From: Haloarcula sp. H-GB4
GTDB taxonomy: Archaea > Halobacteriota > Halobacteria > Halobacteriales > Haloarculaceae
Reading direction: 5' to 3'
DNA length: 64,000 nt
Assembly (NCBI RefSeq): GCF_030848575.1
Contig: NZ_JAVDDX010000002.1
Location: 1,116,001 to 1,180,000, forward strand
In this document: piece after piece, positions 53,197-61,665 of the stretch
Layout: each line of letters opens with the position of its first letter
How positions within the stretch are numbered: the stretch's first letter is position 1
The notes under the pieces: model-generated
What the model was told of the DNA's origin: nothing
Database searches by the model: none
Seen by the model: only the letters and a program-made list of their open reading frames with translations
Translations under genes and position numbers: made by a program

Positions 53197-55284
53197 ATGT
53201 CATCTATACTCCAGACGACCACGCGCCCGACGTTCTGGCGTATCGGCGGCGTGGGAAAGGCGCTGTTCTACTATCTGGCAGCGCTCGCCGTCATCGTCTT
53301 TCTGTACGGTGTGTACAACCGCGTCACCCGCTATGCCAAGGGCAGCGAGGACCCCTTCGAGCGACTGGACGACCTGCCCCAGCGGACGGTTGCGGCGGCG
53401 CAGTTAGCGCTGTCAAACCGGAAGCAGTTGGACCGCGACACCGTCGCTGGCGTGATGCACGCGTTCGTCGTCTGGGGGTTTCTGACGCTGCTCATCGGAA
53501 CGACGATTCTGGGTATCGATATCGACCTCTATCGGCCGCTGACCGGTGAATCATTCTTCGTCGGCCAGTTCTACCTCTCCTATTCGTTTGTCATGGACGC
53601 GATGGGGCTGTTGTTCGTCGTCGGCGTCGGCGTCGCGCTGTGGCGACGCTACGGCCGCAAGCTGGACCGCCTCCACGACCGCCACACCTCCCGTGAGGAT
53701 GACCTGTTTCTCGGCTCGTTGTTCGTGCTGGGTGTCGGCGGCTACCTCACGGAAGGCATTCGAATTCTCGGCACGTCGACGGTCCGGGACGTTTCTTTCG
53801 AGACGGTGAGCTTCGTCGGCTGGTCAGTCAAAGAAGTACTTGTCATGGCCGGGATGACACCGGAGATGGCAGCGGGCGCGTACCCATTTGTCTGGTGGAG
53901 CCACTCGCTCGTCGCGCTGTGGTTCGTCGCCTGGATCCCCTACGCGAAGCCGTTCCACATGCTCTCGTCGTTTGCCAACCTCGTCGCCCGCGACGAGAAA
54001 GCAGGCGTGCGACTGCCCGGCGTGCCAAGCGATGCAAGTCCCGATGAGATCGGCCCCAGCGACATCGACGACTTCTCCTGGAAACAGTTGCTCGACCACG
54101 ACGCCTGCACCAAGTGTGGCCGGTGTTCGTCCGTCTGTCCGGCAAAAGCCTCCGGGCGGCCGCTGGACCCGCGAAACGTCATTCTGGACCTGAAACGCTA
54201 CCGCGAAGAACGCGACGCCGGCGGCGAGGACGTGCCTATCGTCGCCGACGGCGGCACCTCGGTCATCGACGCCCATACGATGGAGTCCTGCATGTCCTGT
54301 ATGGCCTGTATGGACGCCTGCCCGGTCGACATCGAACACGTCACGCAGTTCACCGAGATGAACCGCCGGCTCACCGAGGCTGGCGAGATGGATGAACACG
54401 TTCAGGACGCGATGATGAACGTGTTCCAGCACGGCAACACCTTCGGCGACCCCGAGCGTGCCCGGCCGGACTGGGCCGACGACCTCGATTTCGAGGTGCC
54501 GGACGCCCGCGACGAGGCGGTCGAATACCTCTGGTACGTCGGCGACTACCCCAGCTACGACGAGCGCAATCAGAAGATAGCGCGCGCGCTGGCTCGCGTC
54601 TTCGAGGCCGCCGGTGTCGATTACGGCATCCTCTACGAGGCCGAGCAGACCGACGGTAACGACGTGCGCCGCGTCGGCGAGGAGGGCCTCTACGAGATGC
54701 TCGTCGAGGACAACGCCGAGGCGATTCTGGACTGTGAGTTCGGGTCCATCGTCACGACGGACCCCCACGCCTACAACACGTTCATGAACGAGTACCCCGA
54801 GTTCGAGGCCTGCGAATGGGGCGAAGACGACGTGTTCCACTACACGCAGGTCGTCGCCGATCTCGCAAGTGGCGGCGCGCTCGGCCTCTCCGGGACCGAA
54901 CTTGACTACACGGTCACGTACCACGACCCGTGCCACCTCGGGCGGTACAACGGCGAATTCGAAGCCCCGCGGGACCTCATCCGCGCGACCGGGGCCGACC
55001 TCCACGAGATGCCGCGCAACAGGGACGACTCCTTCTGCTGTGGCGGTGGCGGTGGCGGCCTCTGGATGGACCTCGAAGAGGAGACGAAACCCAGCGAGGA
55101 ACGCCTCCGCGAGGCCCTCGAAGACACCGAGGCAGGCGCGGCGGTCGAGAAGTTCGTCGTCGCCTGCCCGATGTGCATGACGATGTACGAGGATGGGCGC
55201 AAGACCGGTGGGTACGAGGACGACCTCGAAATCGTCGGCGTGACCGAGTTGCTTGCTGAAGCGGTCGGCGAAGAGAGAGTCTGA
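53197..55284 (+). CDS. Membrane heterodisulfide-reductase-like iron-sulfur oxidoreductase
   Basis: A 695-residue membrane redox protein. The N-terminal half has about five to six membrane helices resembling a NarI-type haem/quinone module. Two 4Fe-4S sites follow at about residue 304 (C-T-K-C-G-R-C) and 364 (C-M-S-C-M-A-C). The C-terminal part has two CCG-type cysteine motifs (D-P-C-H-L-G-R and F-C-C-G-G-G-G-G), as in HdrB/HdrD. It likely passes electrons between quinone and a cytosolic donor. ATTTAAG at about 53167 is the TATA-like element. Confidence 0.87.
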   Translation: MSSILQTTTRPTFWRIGGVGKALFYYLAALAVIVFLYGVYNRVTRYAKGSEDPFERLDDLPQRTVAAAQLALSNRKQLDRDTVAGVMHAFVVWGFLTLLIGTTILGIDIDLYRPLTGESFFVGQFYLSYSFVMDAMGLLFVVGVGVALWRRYGRKLDRLHDRHTSREDDLFLGSLFVLGVGGYLTEGIRILGTSTVRDVSFETVSFVGWSVKEVLVMAGMTPEMAAGAYPFVWWSHSLVALWFVAWIPYAKPFHMLSSFANLVARDEKAGVRLPGVPSDASPDEIGPSDIDDFSWKQLLDHDACTKCGRCSSVCPAKASGRPLDPRNVILDLKRYREERDAGGEDVPIVADGGTSVIDAHTMESCMSCMACMDACPVDIEHVTQFTEMNRRLTEAGEMDEHVQDAMMNVFQHGNTFGDPERARPDWADDLDFEVPDARDEAVEYLWYVGDYPSYDERNQKIARALARVFEAAGVDYGILYEAEQTDGNDVRRVGEEGLYEMLVEDNAEAILDCEFGSIVTTDPHAYNTFMNEYPEFEACEWGEDDVFHYTQVVADLASGGALGLSGTELDYTVTYHDPCHLGRYNGEFEAPRDLIRATGADLHEMPRNRDDSFCCGGGGGGLWMDLEEETKPSEERLREALEDTEAGAAVEKFVVACPMCMTMYEDGRKTGGYEDDLEIVGVTELLAEAVGEERV

Positions 55285-55330
55285 TCGCCCGGATATAAAT
55301 TTCCAAGTAGCTGAAACGAAAAGGACGGCT

Positions 55331-55534
55331 ATGGCCCTCCTTCTAGTGGCAGGATTACCCGGCGCAACGGAACTCATCGTCATGGTGATGGTACTAGCGG
55401 TGTACATCGGACTGCCAGCCGCCGGCATGATACTCATCTATAACTTTCTCGACGGCAAACGCGGCTACGAGAAACGCATTTCCGAACTCGAACGCCAGGT
55501 CGAGACACTCGAATCCGAGCTATCCGATGAGTAA
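55331..55534 (+). CDS. Small membrane protein with coiled-coil tail (67 aa)
   Basis: A 67-residue protein with a hydrophobic N-terminal half (ELIVMVMVLAVYIGLPAAGM) and a charged coiled-coil C-terminus (KRISELERQVETLESELSD). Starts 46 bases after the iron-sulfur oxidoreductase on the same strand, so it may be an accessory subunit. Family not recognised. Confidence 0.65.
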   Translation: MALLLVAGLPGATELIVMVMVLAVYIGLPAAGMILIYNFLDGKRGYEKRISELERQVETLESELSDE

Positions 55535-55644
55535 CGACCGACTCGGTAGCTTCTGTTTGTTGACTTCCTGTCGCAGATGTGAACGCCCCATGATCGCTGT
55601 CGGCGTGACCGAACTGCTGACGTAAGCGGCCAACAGGGCCCGGC
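55535..55644. other. Short gap before the TrkA-N gene
   Basis: About 110 bases between convergent genes. No gene or strong signal seen. Confidence 0.35.
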
Positions 55645-56394
55645 TCACAGCCGTTCGCAGACCTGTTTTCCGCTCACCACCTCCGGGATTATCACCTCGT
55701 CCGCCCCGACGCGGCGGGCCACGGTCTCGTCCTGCTGATCGCCGGCTCGAACGATAAGCCGGACCGTGGGCGCGAGCTGGCTCGCCAGCACCGCTATCTG
55801 GATGTTTGCGTTCGTGTCGTCGATTGCGCCGATGACCGTATCGGCTCGCTTGACACCTGCATCTGTCAGCGCGTCCTCACGGCTCGCGTCGGCCTCCAGC
55901 GCGAGATGCCCGTCGTCAAGTGCCCGTTCGTACTGTTCCGGCTGCTGTTCGATAACGACTACTCGGGAGTCTGTGTCGCCTATCTGCTCCGCGACGGTCT
56001 GTCCGAACGTCCCGTAGCCACAGACGACGACGTGGTCGTCTAGGTCCTCGATTTGCTGTGCGATGTGCATGCGTGTGAGTTCCGTCTGAATCTGGCCACC
56101 GAAGGCCGCCGACAGCGCTGTCTCACCAGTCCACAGACCGGCGACGACGAGACCGGTCAGCACTACGATGGCGTAGCCTTTGACCAGCCTCGCAGGCCCG
56201 TCGTGGCTCTGAAAGTGGAGTTCGATGCTCGTGGGGTCGAGCAGCCAGAACAGCGCGTTGACGACGCCGACGCCGCCGAACGTGACAAAACCGGCCACGC
56301 CAGCGACGACCAGCCCGACGAACGCGAGAACCGGTTTCAAGAGTTGCCGGAGCAACGACCGGTCCGTGTCTGCACTGCTGTCACTGCGTTCCAT
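55645..56394 (-). CDS. TrkA-N membrane protein (KTN domain)
   Basis: A 249-residue protein with about two N-terminal membrane helices and a cytosolic Rossmann TrkA-N domain, V-V-V-C-G-Y-G-T-F-G-Q-T-V. The domain matches RCK/KTN folds that regulate potassium channels and transporters. I see no selectivity-filter sequence in the membrane part, so it is probably a regulatory subunit or a non-channel. It has no ion-channel partner next to it. The short C-terminal TrkA-C domain is missing. Confidence 0.8.
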   Translation of the reverse strand: MERSDSSADTDRSLLRQLLKPVLAFVGLVVAGVAGFVTFGGVGVVNALFWLLDPTSIELHFQSHDGPARLVKGYAIVVLTGLVVAGLWTGETALSAAFGGQIQTELTRMHIAQQIEDLDDHVVVCGYGTFGQTVAEQIGDTDSRVVVIEQQPEQYERALDDGHLALEADASREDALTDAGVKRADTVIGAIDDTNANIQIAVLASQLAPTVRLIVRAGDQQDETVARRVGADEVIIPEVVSGKQVCERL

Positions 56395-56466
56395 TGCTGT
56401 AGCTGTCTACCGAAAGTCGCGGCACAGCGCCGCCGAAAGCGACGCTGACGTGGTTCGCCGCCGAGC

Positions 56467-56613
56467 TCAGTCTGTCGACGTCTCGGCGGGGGATGTCTGT
56501 GGCTCCTCGACGGACGCTACGTCGCCGCGGTCTGTGTCCGGCACACGGCTTCGGTTCGGGTAGACCCGCTTGACACAGTCAGTGCAATTGGTGACAAGTA
56601 CCATGCTTTTCAT
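56467..56613 (-). CDS. Small single-knuckle protein (48 aa)
   Basis: A 48-residue protein with a single N-C-T-D-C knuckle near the N-terminus (MKSMVLVTNCTDCVKRVYPN) and an acidic Ser/Thr/Pro-rich C-terminus. The stop is well placed and composition fits haloarchaeal microproteins. An alternative start is Met4 at 56604. It lies divergent from the CinA-like gene, with a palindrome between them at 56661-56675. Function unknown; the pair of cysteines suggests a metal or redox role. Confidence 0.5.
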   Translation of the reverse strand: MKSMVLVTNCTDCVKRVYPNRSRVPDTDRGDVASVEEPQTSPAETSTD

Positions 56614-56660
56614 TTGCCGGACCGAGTATATGTATGTTGTCGGAATATGGCTAAACGAGA

Positions 56661-56675
56661 TATAATGTCATTATA
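56661..56675. promoter_or_regulatory. Palindrome TATAATG-T-CATTATA
   Basis: A perfect 7-base inverted repeat around one central base, in the 170-base divergent region between the genes starting at 56613 and 56784. It lies about 50-60 bases upstream of the minus-strand gene and about 110 upstream of the plus-strand gene. It may be an operator or overlap a TATA element. Confidence 0.45.
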
Positions 56676-56783
56676 CACCACTGCCAGACAGTCGGCACAG
56701 AGCAGGCTGGCACTATTGGGGCCGATGTCCACGTGCGCGTTCCAGCCAAACCCTTAACGCCGCCAGACTCTCACAGCGAGATA

Positions 56784-57512
56784 ATGGAGGTCGCACTGCT
56801 CACTGTCGGTGACGAACTGCTCGCTGGCGACACGGAGAACACGAACGCGTCGTGGCTGGGCCGCCAGCTCACGGCCGCGGGAGCCACCGTCACCCGCGTC
56901 CTGACTATTCCTGACGACGAAGCGGTCATCGCCGACGCCGTGGCGCGGTATCACGACGCCTTCGACGCGGTCATCGTCACCGGTGGCATCGGCGGGACGC
57001 CCGACGACATCACGAAGGCCGCCGTAGCGCGGGCGTTCGACCGCGACCTCGTCGTTCCCGACGACGTGCGGGCACATCTCGAAGCGAAGGCTGAGCGCTT
57101 TGCCGACGACAACCCCGAGATGGTGGACCGGTACGACATGGATCTTGACCTCGACGCGTGGGCCTCGGTTCCCGAGGGTGGGCAGGCATTGCTGACGGAC
57201 GAGAGCTTCGCCGCCGGCTGTGTTATCGACCGTGTATACGTCCTGCCGGGCATCCCTGAAGAACTGAAAGCGATGTACGAGACCATCGCCGACGAGTTCG
57301 ACGGCGACCGGACGACAGAGACGATTCACACGCCTGCACCCGAGGGCGCATTGGTCACCCACATCACGGCGGCCCGCGAGCAGTTCGAGGTGGCTGTCGG
57401 GAGCTATCCGCGCAAGGACGACACGCCGGGACGGGTGAAGATTACCGGCGACGACCCGGCGACCGTCGCCGACGCGGCGGCCTGGCTCCGCAAGCACATC
57501 GAGACGGAGTAG
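56784..57512 (+). CDS. CinA/MoaB-like molybdopterin-fold protein
   Basis: A 242-residue protein of the competence/damage-inducible CinA N-terminal family (COG1058). It has L-L-T-V-G-D-E-L-L-A-G-D-T and T-G-G-I-G-G-T-P-D-D, the MoCF-fold signatures. Bacterial CinA works on NMN or ADP-ribose; the archaeal role is unknown. The start at 56784 (MEVALLTV) is the first with the family's N-terminus. It precedes hemB on the same strand (46 bases). Confidence 0.88.
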   Translation: MEVALLTVGDELLAGDTENTNASWLGRQLTAAGATVTRVLTIPDDEAVIADAVARYHDAFDAVIVTGGIGGTPDDITKAAVARAFDRDLVVPDDVRAHLEAKAERFADDNPEMVDRYDMDLDLDAWASVPEGGQALLTDESFAAGCVIDRVYVLPGIPEELKAMYETIADEFDGDRTTETIHTPAPEGALVTHITAAREQFEVAVGSYPRKDDTPGRVKITGDDPATVADAAAWLRKHIETE

Positions 57513-57558
57513 GTCGGTAAGCGGTGGGTTCATGCCGGCCACGGACTGAAATGGCGGT

Positions 57559-58539
57559 ATGAACCTGACACAGCGCCCCCGCCGCCTGCGAACCGACGGC
57601 GTACGACCGCTGGTGCGTGAAACGGAGGTCACAGCGTCGGACCTCATCGCCCCGGTGTTCGTCGACGCGACGACCGACGAGCGCGTCCCCATCGAGACGA
57701 TGCCGGGCCACGAGCGCGTCCCCGTTGCGGACGCCGTGGATCGCGTCAAAGAAGTTCTCGAAACCGGCGTCGAAGCAGTGATGCTGTTCGGCGTCCCGGA
57801 GTCAAAAGACGAACGCGGGAGCCGTGCCTGGGCTGAGGACGGCGTCGTGCAAGAGGCGACCCGCCAGATTACCAGCGAAACCGACGCTTACGTCATCACG
57901 GACGTGTGCCTCTGTGAGTACACCGACCATGGCCACTGTGGCGTCCTCGAAGACGACGCGGCCGAGGACCCCCGGCTGACGGTGCGCAACGACGAGACGC
58001 TCGACCTGCTGGGGAAAATCGCCGCGAGCCACGCCGCGGCCGGAGCCGACATGGTCGCGCCGTCGGGGATGATCGACGGCATGGTCGGCGCGATCCGGGA
58101 GGCACTGGACGCACAGGGCGATACCGACGTGCCCATCATGAGCTACGCCGCCAAGTACGAGTCGGCCTTCTACGGCCCGTTCCGGGACGCCGCCGACGGT
58201 GCGCCGGCCTTCGGCGACCGGCGGCACTACCAGATGGACCCCGCAAACGCACGCGAGGCCCGCCGCGAGGTCGACCTCGACGTCGAACAGGGCGCAGACG
58301 TGCTGATGGTCAAGCCCGCTCTGCCGTATCTGGATATCGTCAAGGAGGTCCGGGAGTCCTACGACCACCCCGTTGCCGCCTATAACGTCTCCGGCGAGTA
58401 CGCGATGTTACACGCCGCCGCCGAGAAGGGCTGGCTCGACCTCGAAGCGGTCGCCTACGAGTCGCTGCTGTCCATCAAGCGGGCCGGTGCAGACCTGATT
58501 CTGACTTACTTCGCAGAGGACCTCGCGGACGAACTCTGA
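57559..58539 (+). CDS. hemB: Porphobilinogen synthase (delta-aminolevulinate dehydratase)
   Basis: A 326-residue tetrapyrrole enzyme condensing two 5-aminolevulinate molecules. Both active-site lysine regions are visible: [10 protein letters not shown] and [10 protein letters not shown]. The metal site [14 protein letters not shown] is the cysteine-rich zinc type rather than the Mg-only type. It is directly after the CinA-like gene. Other hem genes are not in this window. Confidence 0.96.
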   Translation: MNLTQRPRRLRTDGVRPLVRETEVTASDLIAPVFVDATTDERVPIETMPGHERVPVADAVDRVKEVLETGVEAVMLFGVPESKDERGSRAWAEDGVVQEATRQITSETDAYVITDVCLCEYTDHGHCGVLEDDAAEDPRLTVRNDETLDLLGKIAASHAAAGADMVAPSGMIDGMVGAIREALDAQGDTDVPIMSYAAKYESAFYGPFRDAADGAPAFGDRRHYQMDPANAREARREVDLDVEQGADVLMVKPALPYLDIVKEVRESYDHPVAAYNVSGEYAMLHAAAEKGWLDLEAVAYESLLSIKRAGADLILTYFAEDLADEL

Positions 58540-58642
58540 GCGGGACCAGTCCATGGGTGTACCCGTTCGAACCGCGCCCGTGGAGCGTTCCAGCGAGCGA
58601 CAGGTCCCTAACCTATTCATGTGCCAGGGGCGGAGTGGCCGT

Positions 58643-59338
58643 ATGCAGCGACAGTCCCTCCTCGTGGCGGTTGTCGCCGCGATTGCGCTGCTGTCGTTCA
58701 GCGTCGGGGCCGCGAGCCTGGACGCTGCTACCAGGTCCGATCAAGCGGAGATGACCCGGGACGACAGCGAGATTGACAACCCAGACGGACAGGGCCTCAG
58801 CGACCCGCCAGGAAGCATCGATCCGCCCGAAAGCGAGAACGGCGCTCGGGCGCTGCTGCCGAGTGTCCCCGCCCCGGCGGTCGGTGCGCTCGCCGTCGGC
58901 CTTGCGGTCGGGCTCGCGGTCCTGTGGCGACTGGCCGGCCAGAGTCGGACAATCGACGAGGCGGGCGGCGAGACGACGGCCGTCGCAACGGCGGAATCCG
59001 CGAGGAGTCCGTCGCATAACGCTGCTGAGATCGATATCCCGCTCACAAACGACGTGTACCGCGCGTGGGCTGCCCTCGAAAACGCAGTGGCCCCAGAAGG
59101 CAGTTCCTCGACGCCACAGGACATCGAGGCGGACGCGACAGCTGCCGGTGCCGACCCCGACGCCGTGGCCTCGCTACGGTCGGTGTTCGAGCGAGTCCGT
59201 TACGGCCGAGACCAGCCGGACGCAGATCTGGAATCGCAGGCCCGCAAGGCGCTGGAACAAGCGACCGACGATACGGACGACATCGTGACGAATCCTGACG
59301 ATATCGAAGACGAATCGGGAACGGAGGCCGAGACGTGA
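58643..59338 (+). CDS. DUF4129-type envelope protein
   Basis: A 231-residue protein with a signal-like hydrophobic N-terminus (MQRQSLLVAVVAAIALLSFS), a disordered acidic loop, a second membrane segment (P-A-V-G-A-L-A-V-G-L-A-V-G-L-A-V-L), and a C-terminal cytosolic domain with Y-R-A-W-A-A-L-E-N-A-V and SLRSVFERVRYGRD, as in DUF4129. It is the first of four overlapping genes with a DUF58 protein. The start at 58643 is preferred over the in-frame ATG at 58553. Confidence 0.86.
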   Translation: MQRQSLLVAVVAAIALLSFSVGAASLDAATRSDQAEMTRDDSEIDNPDGQGLSDPPGSIDPPESENGARALLPSVPAPAVGALAVGLAVGLAVLWRLAGQSRTIDEAGGETTAVATAESARSPSHNAAEIDIPLTNDVYRAWAALENAVAPEGSSSTPQDIEADATAAGADPDAVASLRSVFERVRYGRDQPDADLESQARKALEQATDDTDDIVTNPDDIEDESGTEAET

Positions 59339-59862
59339 CGCTGCGCCGGGTTCCGCTAGCGCTCGGCCTCGTCGCGACAGCCGTCGGCGTCGGCCTCGCC
59401 GCTCTCGGCGCGCCACTGTTGCCCGCCGGCGCTGTCTCGGACCTCCCAATCCTCGCCGCCGCCGTTTTCGCTGGCGGTGTCGCGCTGCTGGCGCTCCTCG
59501 TCCGCTCCCTCGACAGCGACCGCGGGATGGCGCTCCCGGACACTGACAGCCAGTACGTCACGGTCCCCGGCGACGAAATTGACGAAGCGCTTGATGCTGG
59601 GGCCGGACAAGAAGCCATCCGGCAGCGCGTCGAGGGAGTCGCAGTCACCGTCCTCCAGCGTGACGGCTTCTCGCCCGAGGAGGCAAAGTCGGCGCTGCGC
59701 TCGGGCGCGTGGACGGACAGGGAGCCGGCTCAGGAACTGTTCGACGGCACGCCGATATCGTTCCGGGCGCGGCTGTCCGGGTGGCTCTCGGGTACCCCTC
59801 CGTTCCAACGGCGTGTCGCCCACGCAACGGCCGAACTCCGACGGCGCGACGAGGAGCGATGA
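59335..59862 (+). CDS. Membrane protein of the DUF58 operon (DUF7269-like)
   Basis: A 175-residue protein with two N-terminal membrane segments and a cytosolic part that includes A-V-T-V-L-Q-R-D-G-F-S-P-E-E-A. It starts with GTG at 59335, overlapping the upstream stop (GTGA), and its own stop overlaps the DUF58 start. In haloarchaea this position is held by a family I recall as DUF7269. It probably forms a membrane complex with its neighbours. Confidence 0.8.
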   Translation: MTLRRVPLALGLVATAVGVGLAALGAPLLPAGAVSDLPILAAAVFAGGVALLALLVRSLDSDRGMALPDTDSQYVTVPGDEIDEALDAGAGQEAIRQRVEGVAVTVLQRDGFSPEEAKSALRSGAWTDREPAQELFDGTPISFRARLSGWLSGTPPFQRRVAHATAELRRRDEER

Positions 59863-61115
59863 GCGAGGTCCACCGAACCGGCCGCTGGTTCGGGCTGGCC
59901 GGGGCCGCGCTAGTCGCCGTCGGGGTCGGACTCGTGGGGCAGGTCCCAGCGCTCGTGTTGCTGGGTGGGCTCGGTGTCACGCTGAGCGCGTACGACCGGG
60001 TCGCCGTCCCACCGGCGGCGAACGTGACGATACAGCGGTCGATCACACCGACCGAGCCGGCGCTAGGTGAGCGGGTGACCGTCGCGCTCACCGTCCGAAA
60101 TGACGGATCGCAGACGATTCCGGACCTCCGGCTCGCCGACGGCGTCCCGGATTCCGTCCGCGTCGTCGAGGGGTCGGCGTCGCTGGGGACGGCGCTGCGC
60201 CCCGGCGCGTCGACGACAATTACCTACGAGATCACCGGTGGAACAGACCGGTGCGTGTTCGACCCGGCGACAGTCGTCGTCAGGGACGTGGTCGGCGTCG
60301 TCGCCCGACGAACGTCCGTCACGGCCGAACCCGACACCGTCACCTGGGAGCAGCCGGCCAGTTCAGCCCTGTTGCCGCTGGTCCCGGCGGTTGCCCGCCG
60401 GCCCGGGACGGTTCCCGTCGACGAGGGCGGCGAGGGAGTCTCCTTCTATGCAGTCAGGGAGCACCGCTCGAACGACCCGCTCTCGCGCGTCGACTGGAAC
60501 CAGTACGCCCGCACCGGCGACCTGCGGACCGTCGAGTTTCGCCGCGAACAGTCGGCGACGGTCGTCGTGGTCGTCGACGCCCGATCAGCCGCCGCGCTGG
60601 CCCCGCGACCGGATGCCGAGACGGCAATCGAGCGGTCCACAATGGCCGCCGTCGCGCTCGTCGAGGGGCTCCCGGAGGACGGCCACGAGGTCGGCGTCGC
60701 GGCGTACTCGCCACATGACGCGTGGCTCGCACCGGGTACGAGCGCCGCACACCAGCAACAGGCCCGGGACCTGCTCAGGACCGACCGCGCGTTCGCCGCA
60801 ACGTCAGTCACCCGAACACCGGATACGACGAAACTCATCGCACAGTTGCCGACAGCGGCGAACGTTGTCTTCCTCGGCCCGCTGTGTGACGACGACAGCG
60901 AGGCGCTGGTCCAGCGACTCGCCGCCACCGGCCATCCAGTGACGGTCCTGAGCCCCGACCCGACCGCGACAGATACGGCAGGCCACCGGCTGGCGCGGCT
61001 CGAACGCCGCGAACGCCTCCGTCGGTTGCGAGCCGCTGGCATCGCCGTCCACGACTGGCCCGCGGCGGAGCCGCTGGAACGAGTCACCGAACGGGTCCAG
61101 CGGGGTGGCCAATGA
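59859..61115 (+). CDS. DUF58 protein (MoxR-associated type)
   Basis: A 418-residue protein with two N-terminal membrane segments, a beta-sandwich domain, and the DUF58 core containing YAVREHRSNDPLSRVDWNQY, the family's signature. A vWA-like fold follows in the C-terminal half (VVVVVDARSAAALA). DUF58 proteins are usually encoded with a MoxR AAA+ ATPase. No MoxR is in this window, so the chaperone partner must lie elsewhere. Overlaps both neighbours by 4 bases. Confidence 0.88.
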   Translation: MSEVHRTGRWFGLAGAALVAVGVGLVGQVPALVLLGGLGVTLSAYDRVAVPPAANVTIQRSITPTEPALGERVTVALTVRNDGSQTIPDLRLADGVPDSVRVVEGSASLGTALRPGASTTITYEITGGTDRCVFDPATVVVRDVVGVVARRTSVTAEPDTVTWEQPASSALLPLVPAVARRPGTVPVDEGGEGVSFYAVREHRSNDPLSRVDWNQYARTGDLRTVEFRREQSATVVVVVDARSAAALAPRPDAETAIERSTMAAVALVEGLPEDGHEVGVAAYSPHDAWLAPGTSAAHQQQARDLLRTDRAFAATSVTRTPDTTKLIAQLPTAANVVFLGPLCDDDSEALVQRLAATGHPVTVLSPDPTATDTAGHRLARLERRERLRRLRAAGIAVHDWPAAEPLERVTERVQRGGQ

Positions 61116-61594
61116 TTGCGCGAACTGGAGCCGTCTGCGGCGGTGCGGCGCTGGCGGCGGGCGTTGTGACGCTGTTCGTCGCCGGTATCAGCGCCGTCTC
61201 GACTGCCGCCGCCCTCGTCGGCGTCGTGCTGCTCGCTGGCGGCCAACTGATTCAGTCCGGCCGGCTGGTCGACCTCGCCAGCGCGTCGCTGTTTCTGGCG
61301 CTACTGGTAGCCGCGCTTCAGGGGGCAACGACAACGACAGTGCTGGTCGCCGGCGGCGCAACGGTGCTGGCCTGGACGTTTGCCCATGCAGCTATCGACC
61401 TGTACGCGGACCTCGGAACAGCACCCGGGACGCCCGTCGAACTCACCCACGTCGCGGGGACGACGGGGCTAGTCGGGGGGAGCGTTGTGGTGACGACGCT
61501 GCTCTTCCAGATTGACGTGCCGCCGCTGTCGCCGCTGGCGCTGGCAAGCGTCGTGCTGGGCGCAATCGCACTCACCGCGGCGCTCAGGCGATAG
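61112..61594 (+). CDS. Membrane protein of the DUF58 operon (DUF7519-like)
   Basis: A 160-residue protein with five or six hydrophobic segments and little else; the final one is SPLALASVVLGAIALTAALR. It overlaps the DUF58 gene by four bases and is the last gene of the four. I recall this operon position as DUF7519. No catalytic motif is seen. Confidence 0.75.
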   Translation: MIARTGAVCGGAALAAGVVTLFVAGISAVSTAAALVGVVLLAGGQLIQSGRLVDLASASLFLALLVAALQGATTTTVLVAGGATVLAWTFAHAAIDLYADLGTAPGTPVELTHVAGTTGLVGGSVVVTTLLFQIDVPPLSPLALASVVLGAIALTAALRR

Positions 61595-61665
61595 CGGTCG
61601 AGGCTGTTCCGGTCACGGCCGGCTGTGGCTACTGGGACAGGGTACTTCTGAGAGCGTCGCAATGA

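Noticed and set aside
53824-55437. A 537-codon minus-strand frame
   Set aside because: It lies antisense to the iron-sulfur oxidoreductase, whose cysteine motifs are unambiguous.
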